From contig JAVXNE010000010.1 of assembly GCA_036645935.1 (NCBI GenBank), positions 1-64,000 on the forward strand: a stretch of DNA of 64,000 nucleotides. Direction: 5' to 3'. Shown in pieces: positions 25,896 through 34,938 of this stretch. The notes under the pieces were generated by a model. The model was not told the DNA's origin. It searched no databases and saw nothing but the letters and a program-made list of their open reading frames with translations. The stretch comes from JAUNBN01 sp036645935 (GTDB lineage Bacteria; Bacillota; Clostridia; Oscillospirales; Ruminococcaceae). The position numbers and the translations under genes were made by a program. Within the stretch, counting starts at the first letter, position 1. Every line of letters starts with the position of its first letter.

Positions 25896-27074
25896 TCAGA
25901 CATTTTTAAAGTAATTATTGAGTACCAAAACGCCGGCACCGAGTTCATAAAGCGCATCTTTGTGGCTACGTCTGAAGTAATGGATGTTTTTCTGCGTGTA
26001 CTCGAAGAATTTGTTGTTGAGCAGTTCCTTTGTCTTATCGTAAAAAAAGTCGCTTTCGCTGATCACCTTGCCTGAAAAAATAATTGCCTGGGGATTGAAT
26101 ATCTCCGCGATATTTGCTATTGCGGTACTCAGATGATTTGCAGCGTCATACAGTACTTTTCTGCAATATTCATCTCCGTCAGACGCGCCGTCGCACACCC
26201 TTTTAAATGTTACATTATCCCGAGACAGACTGCTCGTCTGCGGAATATTTTCCGCAGCTATTTTTTCGATGGAAGTCAGTGAACAATATGCTTCAACGCA
26301 ACCTCTGCGTCCACAACGGCACAGACGATTATCCATACTTACAGAGGTGTGTCCAAATTCAAAGCTAAGATTATTTCTCCCGTGAAACACTGTGCCGTTT
26401 TCGATTATGCTGCAACCAACGCCTTCGCTGCAGAGTATAAAAAGCAAGTTTTGATATCCTATTCCATATCCGTACCAATACTCACTTTGCGCATTGGCAT
26501 TCACTATGTTATCTATGTATACCGGATAATGAAATTGCTCCTCTACAAACTCTCTCAAAGAGACATCAAATAGATCGCTCCACGCGCCAAATTTTTTAAC
26601 AACTCCGGTCTCATAATCCACAGCTCCCGGGACGCCGATGCCGATACCCATTATTTTCAGTGGATCAACCTCTTTTTTGCGCAAAAGCGAATCGATGGAA
26701 TCCTTAATTAGCATGAGAACCGCGTTTGCACTGATCCCATCTACTGAATATGTCTCACGTGCAATGACCCTCATTCGCAAATCTATTATTGACGCCGTCA
26801 GCATCTTTATTGTGATATTTATACTGATACAGTACCCCGCTGCACCGTTTATCTCGATAAATACAGGCTTGCGTCCCCCGCTTGATTGTCCTTGCGACGC
26901 TTCTACCAAGACCCCTTCATTTTTCAGTTTTTCGACCACCCGGGTTACTGTTGCCTTGGAGACATGGGTTTCCTTCGCAATTCTGGTCCTGGTTGTATCC
27001 TCATGCGTTCGAATATAATCGAGTATTGTCATTTTGTTTTGATTTTTTTCAGAAGAAATCATATAACTATTCAT
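25896..27074 (-). CDS. ROK-family transcriptional regulator (NagC/XylR type)
   Basis: Regulator of about 392 residues. A winged helix at the N-terminus (TRIAKETHVSKATVTRVVE) is joined to a ROK sugar-kinase-like domain, with the zinc motif CRCGRRGCVEAY intact. Such proteins repress sugar operons and release DNA when a sugar or sugar phosphate binds. The start at 27074 has GGAGGG 5 bases upstream. It lies inside the catabolic operon and is therefore the first candidate for its control; inverted repeats near 39169 and 39333 are possible targets. Confidence 0.88.
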   Translation of the reverse strand: MNSYMISSEKNQNKMTILDYIRTHEDTTRTRIAKETHVSKATVTRVVEKLKNEGVLVEASQGQSSGGRKPVFIEINGAAGYCISINITIKMLTASIIDLRMRVIARETYSVDGISANAVLMLIKDSIDSLLRKKEVDPLKIMGIGIGVPGAVDYETGVVKKFGAWSDLFDVSLREFVEEQFHYPVYIDNIVNANAQSEYWYGYGIGYQNLLFILCSEGVGCSIIENGTVFHGRNNLSFEFGHTSVSMDNRLCRCGRRGCVEAYCSLTSIEKIAAENIPQTSSLSRDNVTFKRVCDGASDGDEYCRKVLYDAANHLSTAIANIAEIFNPQAIIFSGKVISESDFFYDKTKELLNNKFFEYTQKNIHYFRRSHKDALYELGAGVLVLNNYFKNV

Positions 27075-27137
27075 TCGGACCCTCCGGGCTGCTATTTTAG
27101 ACAACACTACCATTTTTGCCCAGAAATGTAAATTATT

Positions 27138-28415
27138 TCAGATTTTTCCGAGAGCACACATCATTCGGGTTTTATATTTTTCTACACCGGGCTGATCAAA
27201 CGGAAATGCAGAAAACAGTTTCGCGGAAACATGTGCGGAATACATCAAAAAATACAGCAATTCCCCAAAAGTGAATGGGTTGTACTCTTTGCATTTTATC
27301 TCCAGACACGGCACACCGCCCTCACTGTGCGCTTCAAGCGCTCCCTCATACACGGCGTCCGCAAGCACTGTGAATTCTCTGCCATCAAGATAATCAAATC
27401 CGTCGTTCACGCCGTCAGGATGCTCGAAAATGCATTGCCGGGTGTTGTCGCGCAAATCCAGCATCGTCTCAAAACAAATGGGATTACCATCTTGAATGAA
27501 CTGTCCCAGAGCGTGCAAATCCTCTGAGAAGCAGCAGCACACAGGCAACACGCCTGTTTTGTTTTTGCCCTCGTTTTCCGCAAAAAGCTCTTGCCATAAC
27601 TTTCCCATAGCGCTGAGAAACGGTTCATAATGAACCTGTAGTTCAACGGGATACCCTTTCCGGAAAAGAAGCTGGCGTGCTATGGCATAACGAACTGCAG
27701 GATTGGACCCAACGTCGACAGAATCGTAATACGCGGCAAGAGCTTTTGCTCCGGCAACGAGGCTTCCTATATCAATGCCCGACGCAGCCATTGGCAGCAG
27801 CCCCGACGGAGAAAGCGCGGCATATCGCACACAACTGTCAACCGGGAAGATAAAATGTCGATATCCCATCTTTCCGCAAAACTCAGCAAGCTGCCCCTCT
27901 CCCTCGCTTCCGCAGACAAATATTCTATCCTTAGCTCCGCTGCCGTAACGGGACTCCATATAACTGCGTATTATTCTGAAATGAGCCCCCGGCTCAACAG
28001 TTTTGAAGTTTTTGCAATTTAAAAAGACACAGACCTCGCCCTCGTTTAGCTTTTTGAGCGAACTCGCAAGACTGCGCGCAGAGACGCCATTGCCAACAAC
28101 CACTGTTTTGACCGGAACGTCGAAACCTGCAGTTAATCCCTCAAGCACCGATGTTGCCGGAAAACTTGAACCTCCTATTGAGATAAACGCCAGCGTATCT
28201 GCCTTCTGCTGAATGTCATGCGCAGCAGCAATGATACTCTTGAGTGTCTCTTCTCCAGCCCACTTGTCCACTACTTTCCATCCGAGTCCGTCAGCGTCGA
28301 GAGCATCCCGTCCTGACGTCCAAAGCTCGAGTTTGTCTCTCTCGCCTGATATAAAGTCGTCGATCATACCGTCACTTATCTCGCAAGGTGTGTGGATGTT
28401 AAATGCGATTCCCAT
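27138..28415 (-). CDS. pgi: Glucose-6-phosphate isomerase family protein
   Basis: Protein of 425 residues, the short bacterial form. SIGGSSFPATSVLEGL is the first sugar-phosphate-binding region, LSPSGLLPMAASGID the middle one, and FDQPGVEKYK near the C-terminus is the isomerase signature with its catalytic lysine. It would interconvert glucose-6-phosphate and fructose-6-phosphate, the latter being the product of transaldolase and of NagB. Sequence drift from typical Pgi leaves room for another aldose-ketose pair. Confidence 0.82.
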   Translation of the reverse strand: MGIAFNIHTPCEISDGMIDDFISGERDKLELWTSGRDALDADGLGWKVVDKWAGEETLKSIIAAAHDIQQKADTLAFISIGGSSFPATSVLEGLTAGFDVPVKTVVVGNGVSARSLASSLKKLNEGEVCVFLNCKNFKTVEPGAHFRIIRSYMESRYGSGAKDRIFVCGSEGEGQLAEFCGKMGYRHFIFPVDSCVRYAALSPSGLLPMAASGIDIGSLVAGAKALAAYYDSVDVGSNPAVRYAIARQLLFRKGYPVELQVHYEPFLSAMGKLWQELFAENEGKNKTGVLPVCCCFSEDLHALGQFIQDGNPICFETMLDLRDNTRQCIFEHPDGVNDGFDYLDGREFTVLADAVYEGALEAHSEGGVPCLEIKCKEYNPFTFGELLYFLMYSAHVSAKLFSAFPFDQPGVEKYKTRMMCALGKI

Positions 28416-28423
28416 TAGAACTC

Positions 28424-28909
28424 CTATTTAAAGTTTTCTTCTTCAATGCTTTTTAGCGTGCTTTTTGCATTGTTCAATATCGGAATACGTTCTTGCGGTA
28501 TTCCATCCGTAAAACCGCATCCCAACCACTGCTCCAGCATGCGAAATGCAATCGTCGGAGTTACAACCCAACCTCCCATTGTAAGAACGTTGGCATCATT
28601 AATTATTGCTGCCGACTCTGCGCTGTACTCCGATTCCACTGCAGCTGCATAAACTCCCTTAAACTTGTTTGCAAATATGCACATTCCCATTCCAGTTCCA
28701 CAAATGAGTATTCCTTTTTCAAATTTACCTGAAGCGACAAGTCTCGCTACTTTAGGTGCCACTTCAAAGAATGGCTGAAAATGTTCAATGTCAACAGTTC
28801 CGACATCGCTCACTTCTATATCTTTATTTTCAAGCCACAGCTTAATCTCTTGCTTCAACTCGAATCCGGATTTGTCCGATCCGAGAACAATCCTATTGCT
28901 CTTGAGCAT
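28424..28909 (-). CDS. rpiB: RpiB/LacAB-type sugar phosphate isomerase
   Basis: Isomerase of 161 residues. The motif CGTGMGMCIFANKFKGVYAA contains the catalytic cysteine and the anion-binding loop, and VLGSDKSGFELKQEI is the N-terminal substrate loop. Family members interconvert ribose-5-phosphate and ribulose-5-phosphate, or allose and galactose 6-phosphates; a relative is reported to isomerise a sulfonated C4 sugar in the transketolase-type sulfoquinovose pathway. It lies between pgi and the transketolase genes with gaps of about 10 bases. Confidence 0.88.
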   Translation of the reverse strand: MLKSNRIVLGSDKSGFELKQEIKLWLENKDIEVSDVGTVDIEHFQPFFEVAPKVARLVASGKFEKGILICGTGMGMCIFANKFKGVYAAAVESEYSAESAAIINDANVLTMGGWVVTPTIAFRMLEQWLGCGFTDGIPQERIPILNNAKSTLKSIEEENFK

Positions 28910-28920
28910 ACCAATCCTCC

Positions 28921-29859
28921 TTATTTTCGAGCTATGGCTTTTCTGGCAGCTTCAGCTATGACATCCCTGTTCAGTCCAAGGGCGGTTTTTAGATAATCAG
29001 TGCACCCTACTTCTCCAAAACGGTCTCGCACCCCAACCCTCTCTATCGGTATCGGAAACCTTTCACTAAACAGTTCTGCCACAGCGCTGCCCAGCCCATT
29101 GATGATGCTGTGATTTTCAGCTGCAACTACAGCACCCGTATTATATGCCACCTTCAGCAGGGTTTCATCATCAAGAGGTTTTATTGTGTGAACGTTCACC
29201 ACCGTCGCGCTGATGCCATCGTTCTTTAACAGTTCAGCGGCTTCAAGAGACTCATACACCATGAGTCCGCTTCCGACGATGGCCACATCACTTCCCTCGC
29301 GCAGCACATCTGCTTTACCCCATTGAAAGCGATAGCTCTCGTCATATATTTTTTCTGCCGGCTTTCGCAACAATCTCATATATACAGGTCCATCATGCGC
29401 CGCAATAAACGGCATCGCCTGACGCAACTGGGTTGAATCAACCGGCTCTATTATTGTGAAGCCAGGCAGATTGCGCACTATGCCTACATCTTCAAAACTC
29501 ATGTGTGTACCGCCATTGAGTTCGGCCGCAATTCCCGGGTCAGTTCCACATATTTTAACAGGTAGCTTTGAATATGCAACCGAGATTGCAAGCTGATCGA
29601 AACACCGACGCGTCGCAAACGGAGTAAAAGTATCTGCAAATGGTATAAATCCCTCCGCCGCAAGTCCAGCCGCGATGCAAATCATGTTTGCCTCAGCTAT
29701 GCCAATATCAAAAGTGCGTTCGGGAAATTCTGCGCGAAACGGCATTGTACCGGACGCACGCATTAAATCGGCTTCAAGAAGTACCACTCGATCGTCATTC
29801 TTCGCGAGTTCAATCAGGCTCTCGCAGTACACTTCCCGCATCCATATATGTTCAACCAT
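28921..29859 (-). CDS. Transketolase, C-terminal subunit
   Basis: Subunit of 312 residues carrying the pyrimidine-binding and C-terminal domains of a split transketolase. DIGIAEANMICIAAGLA contains the conserved glutamate that activates thiamine diphosphate, and the C-terminal domain has VVAAENHSIINGLGSAV. It must pair with the adjacent N-terminal subunit, 5 bases upstream. Split transketolases are common in bacterial sugar islands, including those for apiose and for sulfoquinovose. Confidence 0.92.
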   Translation of the reverse strand: MVEHIWMREVYCESLIELAKNDDRVVLLEADLMRASGTMPFRAEFPERTFDIGIAEANMICIAAGLAAEGFIPFADTFTPFATRRCFDQLAISVAYSKLPVKICGTDPGIAAELNGGTHMSFEDVGIVRNLPGFTIIEPVDSTQLRQAMPFIAAHDGPVYMRLLRKPAEKIYDESYRFQWGKADVLREGSDVAIVGSGLMVYESLEAAELLKNDGISATVVNVHTIKPLDDETLLKVAYNTGAVVAAENHSIINGLGSAVAELFSERFPIPIERVGVRDRFGEVGCTDYLKTALGLNRDVIAEAARKAIARK

Positions 29860-29864
29860 GTCTT

Positions 29865-30683
29865 CTATTCACGTCCCATCTTTTCGAGTATCTCATCCCA
29901 TTTGTCGCTGGGCAAAGCAACGTTATGGCAGTTCTCTGCATTTTCATATGACGCAATTCCCTTGGCCTTGACAGTATGCGCAATTATCATAGTCGGCTTG
30001 CCTTTATATTCTTTTGCGTTCTTTATTGCCAAAGAAATCATATCCGGATCATGGCCGTCCACACAGAGAACATTCCAGCCAAACGCATTCCACTTTTTTT
30101 CAATTTCTCCAAGGGAATTTATAGAATCAACAAATCCGTCAACTTGAAGCCCGTTGAGATCTGTAAATACAGTGAGGTTGTCGAGCTTGCGCTGTGAGGC
30201 ATACATCGCACTCTCCCAAACTTGTCCCTCTTGGCTCTCACCGTCACCTATTATGGCAAACACTCTATTATCGGAACGCTTAAGCTTTTGCGCAATAGCT
30301 ATCCCGACTGCCGCGGAAATTCCCTGTCCCAGCGACCCTGCCGTCATATCTATTCCGGGTGTGCGCAGCATGTCGCAGTGACTGGGCAACAGCGTACCTG
30401 GTGCATTTAGCGTTTTGAGCATCTCGACGGGAAAATATCCTCGACATGCAAGCGTTGCATAAAGTGCAGGTCCCGCATGTCCCTTTGAGAGGACAAATCG
30501 ATCCCTGTTTTCTCGTTTGGGTTCCTTGGGATCGATGTTCATAGCCTCAAAATACAACACCGTCAATATTTCAATTATCGAAAGGCAACCGCCAATATGC
30601 CCAACTCCGAGATTTGCTATCTCTCCCGTGGTCATTATGCGTATTCTTTGGGCAATGTCGCCTAACCGTTTGTTGTCGTTCAT
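29865..30683 (-). CDS. Transketolase, N-terminal subunit
   Basis: Subunit of 272 residues with the thiamine diphosphate motif GDGESQEGQVWE and the metal-binding asparagine in TDLNGLQVDG. GHIGGCLSIIEILTVLYF and LSKGHAGPALYA form the substrate and cofactor entrance. Together with the following gene it moves two-carbon units between sugars. GAGGAAGAG directly precedes the ATG. It is 13 bases after the ABC ATPase gene, so transport and metabolism are in one transcript. Confidence 0.92.
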   Translation of the reverse strand: MNDNKRLGDIAQRIRIMTTGEIANLGVGHIGGCLSIIEILTVLYFEAMNIDPKEPKRENRDRFVLSKGHAGPALYATLACRGYFPVEMLKTLNAPGTLLPSHCDMLRTPGIDMTAGSLGQGISAAVGIAIAQKLKRSDNRVFAIIGDGESQEGQVWESAMYASQRKLDNLTVFTDLNGLQVDGFVDSINSLGEIEKKWNAFGWNVLCVDGHDPDMISLAIKNAKEYKGKPTMIIAHTVKAKGIASYENAENCHNVALPSDKWDEILEKMGRE

Positions 30684-30696
30684 CTCTTCCTCCGTG

Positions 30697-31443
30697 TTAC
30701 CACCACTTAATAAGCTCTGTCACTCTGTTTCTAAGTGCAACGAATTTCGGATCCTCAATTTGTCTCGGATACGGCTGATCGTTTATTATCTCATCTTTAA
30801 TCGTCGATGGTTTGTTTGTAAGCACCAAAATTCGCTGTCCTAGATAAACAGCCTCTTCAATATTATGGGTTATAAAAACAACAGTAGTTTTCAGGTGTCT
30901 CCAGAGATTAAGTAGATCGTCCTCCAGCTTGTATCTCAATTCCAGGTCAAGCTGACCATACGGTTCATCCATCAAAAGCAACTCAGGATATGTCGCGAAC
31001 GAGCGTGCAATAACCACCCTTTGCAGCATGCTCATCGACACCTGATTGGGGTAGTAATCCTTATATGGCGTAAGCCCAACCAACTCCATAACATCCTTTG
31101 CCTTAGCGTCAGCCTCGTCTTTAGGCGTTTTTTTAATTTCAAGCCCAAATTTTACATTTTGCTCGACTGTAAGCCACGACATGCTTGACGTCTCCTGAAA
31201 CACATAAGACACGTCGTGCTTTTTGAGATTCACAGGCTCGCCATTTATCAATATCTCCCCGTCAGTGATGTCATAAAGCTTTGTGAGACTGTTAAGAAAA
31301 GTCGTTTTTCCACATCCTGTAGGTCCGACGATGCAGAGGAACTCCCCCTCTTTCACATTAAACGAGATATTGTCAAGAACCTTGAGATCTCCAAAGCACT
31401 TCGTGAGATTTCTGACTTCGATTTTGTTTCTAATCTCTTCCAT
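30697..31443 (-). CDS. ABC importer ATPase, NitT/TauT class, with degenerate signature motif
   Basis: ATPase of 248 residues for a nitrate/sulfonate/taurine-type importer. Walker A is GPTGCGKTT, Walker B LLLMDEP, and the H-loop histidine is present in FITHNIEEA. The signature motif is abnormal: VSMSMLQRV stands where LSGGMKQRV is expected. The other ATPase of the operon has a normal signature but lacks the H-loop histidine, so the two probably form a heterodimer with one good and one weak ATP site. Confidence 0.9.
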   Translation of the reverse strand: MEEIRNKIEVRNLTKCFGDLKVLDNISFNVKEGEFLCIVGPTGCGKTTFLNSLTKLYDITDGEILINGEPVNLKKHDVSYVFQETSSMSWLTVEQNVKFGLEIKKTPKDEADAKAKDVMELVGLTPYKDYYPNQVSMSMLQRVVIARSFATYPELLLMDEPYGQLDLELRYKLEDDLLNLWRHLKTTVVFITHNIEEAVYLGQRILVLTNKPSTIKDEIINDQPYPRQIEDPKFVALRNRVTELIKWW

Positions 31444-31457
31444 TTGTCATTTCCTCT

Positions 31458-32219
31458 CTACAACGTCTTGTCCATGGCTTCTGTAATTTCCTTGCGAAGC
31501 CGGAGGAAATCAGGCGAGGTATACTCTCTGGGTCTCGGCAAATCTATAACATATTCATTTTTGATGCTAGCCGGGCAATTTGTCATTAAAATTATGCGGT
31601 CGGCTAGATAAAGAGCCTCTTCAATATTGTTGGTAACGAAGACGACCGTGCGTTTTTCTTTTTTCCAAATTCTTTCGATCTCCTCCTCCATCATGTAGCG
31701 CGTTTGTGCGTCAAGCGCACCAAATGGCTCATCCATGAACAAAACCTCAGGGTCGTTGCAGTAGGCGCGTGCAATTCCGACACGTTGTTTCATGCCACCC
31801 GAAAGGTTTATGGGATATGCACTTTCAAACCCACTCAAGCCAACAAGATCAATAAAATATTGCGCGCTTTTTTCATATATTTGCCTGTTGATGCCACGGC
31901 ATTTTGGCCCGAATGCCACGTTTTCCTTAACAGTAAGCCACGGAAAAAGAGAGATGCTTTGAAAGACAACCCCCCGCTCAGGCCCCGGTTCAGAAACAGG
32001 CTTATCGCCAAGATAGACAACTCCGCTAGTTGAAGAATCCAGACCGGACAACATGTTGATAAGCGTGGTTTTTCCGCATTGTCCGGGGCCAAAAAGCACG
32101 AGAAACTCGTTTTCATGAACAGAAATAGAAATGTCGTCCAGTACCTTGCGCGCTCCCGAAGCATTGTCAAATTCCTTGCCGACGTGCTCGCAGCGTATTA
32201 TTTCCCTCGTATGTTCCAT
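31458..32219 (-). CDS. ABC importer ATPase, NitT/TauT class, lacking the H-loop histidine
   Basis: ATPase of about 253 residues. Walker A is GPGQCGKTT, the signature LSGGMKQRVGIARAY is intact, and Walker B is VLFMDEPFGALD. At the switch the sequence reads FVTNNIEEA, with asparagine in place of the conserved histidine (AAC instead of CAC or CAT). ATG at 32219 follows AGGAG at 9 bases and overlaps the permease end by 22. It is expected to pair with the other ATPase under the two permeases. Confidence 0.9.
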   Translation of the reverse strand: MEHTREIIRCEHVGKEFDNASGARKVLDDISISVHENEFLVLFGPGQCGKTTLINMLSGLDSSTSGVVYLGDKPVSEPGPERGVVFQSISLFPWLTVKENVAFGPKCRGINRQIYEKSAQYFIDLVGLSGFESAYPINLSGGMKQRVGIARAYCNDPEVLFMDEPFGALDAQTRYMMEEEIERIWKKEKRTVVFVTNNIEEALYLADRIILMTNCPASIKNEYVIDLPRPREYTSPDFLRLRKEITEAMDKTL

Positions 32220-32992
32220 GCGCAAAGTCTCCTCTCGACAAATTCCATTAGGGTTGAAAGCAGCAAACCCGTTATGCCAATTGCAAACATGCCCACAAGG
32301 ATCTGCGTTGTATCCGCGTTATATTGGCCCATTATTATTACCCACCCCACACCGGCAACAGATGAGACCATCTCGGCGGCCATTACGCTCATCCAGCTTG
32401 TGGACAGCGACACCTGCAACCCCGCAAAGATGTGTGGCACGCAGGACGGAAAGATTACCTTGAGGAACATCTGACGTTTGTTTGCCCCGAGCATCTTGGC
32501 CGCCCCAAGGAGAACGGGGTCAACTGATCTCGTGCCTGCGTAAGTATTAATGGTTACAGTAAAAAACGTAGACATAAATGTAATAAAGTATTTTGGCAAC
32601 TCACCAACTCCAAACCACATTATTGCAAGCGGTATCCACGCAATTGTGGGAATGGGGCGAAAAAGCTCAAATATCGGATTGATAATGGCTTTCCCTACTT
32701 TTGAATAGCCCATAATGAGCCCCAGGAGCACGCCAATCACTGAACCGACAAGATAACCGACCATAACTCGCGAAAAACTTATCAGCACATGTACCGGCAA
32801 AACCTGCTTGCCAATGGGCACGTAAAAAGAACGCACAAATCTGACGATAACTTCAGCGGGCGTTGAAAATGTCAGCCTTAAATCAGTAAAAGTCACCGCG
32901 AGTTGCCAAACAATCAGGAATATGGCATAAGCGCTCAACGCCCACAAAAATGTCTGTGAACCTTCGCTGCGAAAAAGTTTTCTCTTTTTCAA
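32198..32992 (-). CDS. ABC importer permease 1 (SsuC/TauC class)
   Basis: Membrane permease of 264 residues with about six helices. The cytoplasmic coupling loop GAAKMLGANKRQMFLKVIFP is the EAA motif that docks to the ATPase, and FRPIPTIAWIPLAIMWFG is the usual motif of the nitrate/sulfonate/taurine class. It overlaps the other permease by 4 bases (ATGA type) and the ATPase by 22. Confidence 0.9.
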   Translation of the reverse strand: MKKRKLFRSEGSQTFLWALSAYAIFLIVWQLAVTFTDLRLTFSTPAEVIVRFVRSFYVPIGKQVLPVHVLISFSRVMVGYLVGSVIGVLLGLIMGYSKVGKAIINPIFELFRPIPTIAWIPLAIMWFGVGELPKYFITFMSTFFTVTINTYAGTRSVDPVLLGAAKMLGANKRQMFLKVIFPSCVPHIFAGLQVSLSTSWMSVMAAEMVSSVAGVGWVIIMGQYNADTTQILVGMFAIGITGLLLSTLMEFVERRLCAWNIRGK

Positions 32993-33774
32993 TCCTTATT
33001 GCCTCCCTTGACAAATTTCTTTTCCAGCAAACTTATTCCCCACGCCATTACAGCGCCAACAAGACCGATAGTCAGCATACCCACGAGTATAATGTCTGCT
33101 CGCGCAAATGTTCTTCCGATCTGTATCATATAGCCCAGGCCATTTGTCGAAGCCAACATTTCGGCCGCAACAAGAGATATCCACGACGATCCCAGCGATA
33201 TCTTCAAGCCTGTGAAGATCTGGGGCAATGCCGTCGGTATAGCAACTTTAAGCAAAACCTCAAGATTGCTCGCGCCGAAAACCCGACCAACCCAAACATG
33301 TACCTGATTGGTTTGTTTGATTCCAGAATATGTGTTGATCACACACGGAATTAAGGCCGCAAAGAATATGACGCTCGACTTGGCACGCAACCCGATTCCA
33401 AGCCAAATTATCATGAGCGGAATCCATGCTATAGGTGGTATCGGTCTTATTAAATTAAAAATCGGTCTTACCAATCTATCCACGTTTTTGTACCACGCCA
33501 TCAAAACTCCCAGCGGAATTCCCACTATCGAACCTAACAGAAACCCTGTCAACGAGACTCGAAGGCTTGAAAGGAGATGCAAAATAATCGTTCCATTATC
33601 CGGATTTGGATTCGTAAATTTATCGATAAAAGTGCTGAACACCTTTATAGGACTCGGCAAAAGATAAGCCGGCATCAGCTGCAGTACCGCCGTGCACAGA
33701 TACCAAATTCCAATAAACCCCAGCACTGAAATTGCGGAAATTATTAAGTACTTGTTTTCGCCTTTCTTTTTCAT
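32989..33774 (-). CDS. ABC importer permease 2 (SsuC/TauC class)
   Basis: Membrane permease of 261 residues, related to but clearly distinct from permease 1. The coupling loop reads GRVFGASNLEVLLKVAIP, and IRPIPPIAWIPLMIIWLG is shared with the class. The presence of two different permeases implies a heterodimeric channel, unusual for this class, where one permease normally forms a homodimer. It starts about 75 bases after the binding-protein gene. Confidence 0.9.
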   Translation of the reverse strand: MKKKGENKYLIISAISVLGFIGIWYLCTAVLQLMPAYLLPSPIKVFSTFIDKFTNPNPDNGTIILHLLSSLRVSLTGFLLGSIVGIPLGVLMAWYKNVDRLVRPIFNLIRPIPPIAWIPLMIIWLGIGLRAKSSVIFFAALIPCVINTYSGIKQTNQVHVWVGRVFGASNLEVLLKVAIPTALPQIFTGLKISLGSSWISLVAAEMLASTNGLGYMIQIGRTFARADIILVGMLTIGLVGAVMAWGISLLEKKFVKGGNKD

Positions 33775-33847
33775 GTCAATTCCTCTTTTTCCGGTGCGGA
33801 GCCGGCATAAACTGTCGGCTCCGCACTTTAATGAACTGCTGGGGATA

Positions 33848-34903
33848 TTATTTAAGCGCTGCTTTTAGGTACTCATCCGAAAGATTGGTGTCGAACTTTT
33901 TAATGAGATCTTTTTCAATCTTGCCCTGATCTGCAAGGAAACCTGCAATCATCTTGATTGATTCTCCGGGCAATCCCTCATGAGCCATCTTGCTTGAAAC
34001 CATTTCTGTCGCTTCAACTTCAAGACGGCAATCTTCAATTGTCGTTGTCATTCCGTTATCGGTTTTCCACTCGAGTTCTTTCTGTGCACAAAGTTCAGGA
34101 TCGGCAATAAGCTCGTCCGACGCTTTGTAAAACACTTTGAGGAACTTTGTGATCAGTTCTTTCTGACTGTCATACGATTTCGGATTCACTATGACAACAT
34201 CCGCAAGCCTCACACCGAGCATGCTGAAATCAGCTGCTTTGATATATTCATCACGCAACTGAAAATTGTAAGGCGGGGCGCAAGCAATGATGTCTCCCTC
34301 TCCTGCAATAAATGCCTGATAGGCAGATGCCGGTTCCATATGCACGAATTCAACATCATTCTGTGTCAGCCCAATTTTTTCAAGCCAAATAAGAACGAGT
34401 TGCTGCTGAACAGAACCTGTTGGGACAAGCACCTTTGCGCCCTTGGCAGATGCCGCGTCTCCAAAAACATCGGCAAAGTCTTTGTTAGCGCCCTTAACTG
34501 CGGCGATTTTGCTGTCCTTGCGGACAAACATCTCGTTGCAGTTGACAGTTGTGTCGGCAACTATCTTGCAATCGTAAGTTGTGACACTCATAGGAGCACC
34601 GCCAGTCCCGATGCAGCCTACATCCCAGAGATTTGAGGCCAAAGCTTCCAGCATAGGAGCGCCCAGTGAGTAAATGCTGGTTTCGATTTTGAAGCCCTCT
34701 GCAATATCATAGCCTTTTTCAATGGCATAGATGGCTGGCAGAGCGTTCATGTAGGGAAGCAGAGAAACTCGCAGAACGGGAAGCTCGGCAGGTACTTCTG
34801 ATGTTGCATCAGTGCCGTCTTCGGTTGCAGGTTTCTGGCCGCATGCTGTCAGCGGCACCAAAAGCATGCAGATAACAAGCAGGACGATGGTGAGCTTTTT
34901 CAT
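33848..34903 (-). CDS. ABC importer substrate-binding lipoprotein (NitT/TauT class)
   Basis: Lipoprotein of 351 residues with a signal peptide and lipobox LTAC, cleaved before the cysteine at about residue 21. The mature protein has the two-lobe fold of the NMT1/SsuA-like family: LRVSLLPYMNALPAIYAIEKG opens the first lobe and GDIIACAPPYNF lies in the second. The ligand cannot be read from sequence; the class binds sulfonates, taurine, nitrate or thiamine precursors. GGAGG lies 6 bases before the ATG. Confidence 0.9.
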   Translation of the reverse strand: MKKLTIVLLVICMLLVPLTACGQKPATEDGTDATSEVPAELPVLRVSLLPYMNALPAIYAIEKGYDIAEGFKIETSIYSLGAPMLEALASNLWDVGCIGTGGAPMSVTTYDCKIVADTTVNCNEMFVRKDSKIAAVKGANKDFADVFGDAASAKGAKVLVPTGSVQQQLVLIWLEKIGLTQNDVEFVHMEPASAYQAFIAGEGDIIACAPPYNFQLRDEYIKAADFSMLGVRLADVVIVNPKSYDSQKELITKFLKVFYKASDELIADPELCAQKELEWKTDNGMTTTIEDCRLEVEATEMVSSKMAHEGLPGESIKMIAGFLADQGKIEKDLIKKFDTNLSDEYLKAALK

Positions 34904-34938
34904 TATGTTCCTCCATAAAAGTTTTTCTGTACAATTGC

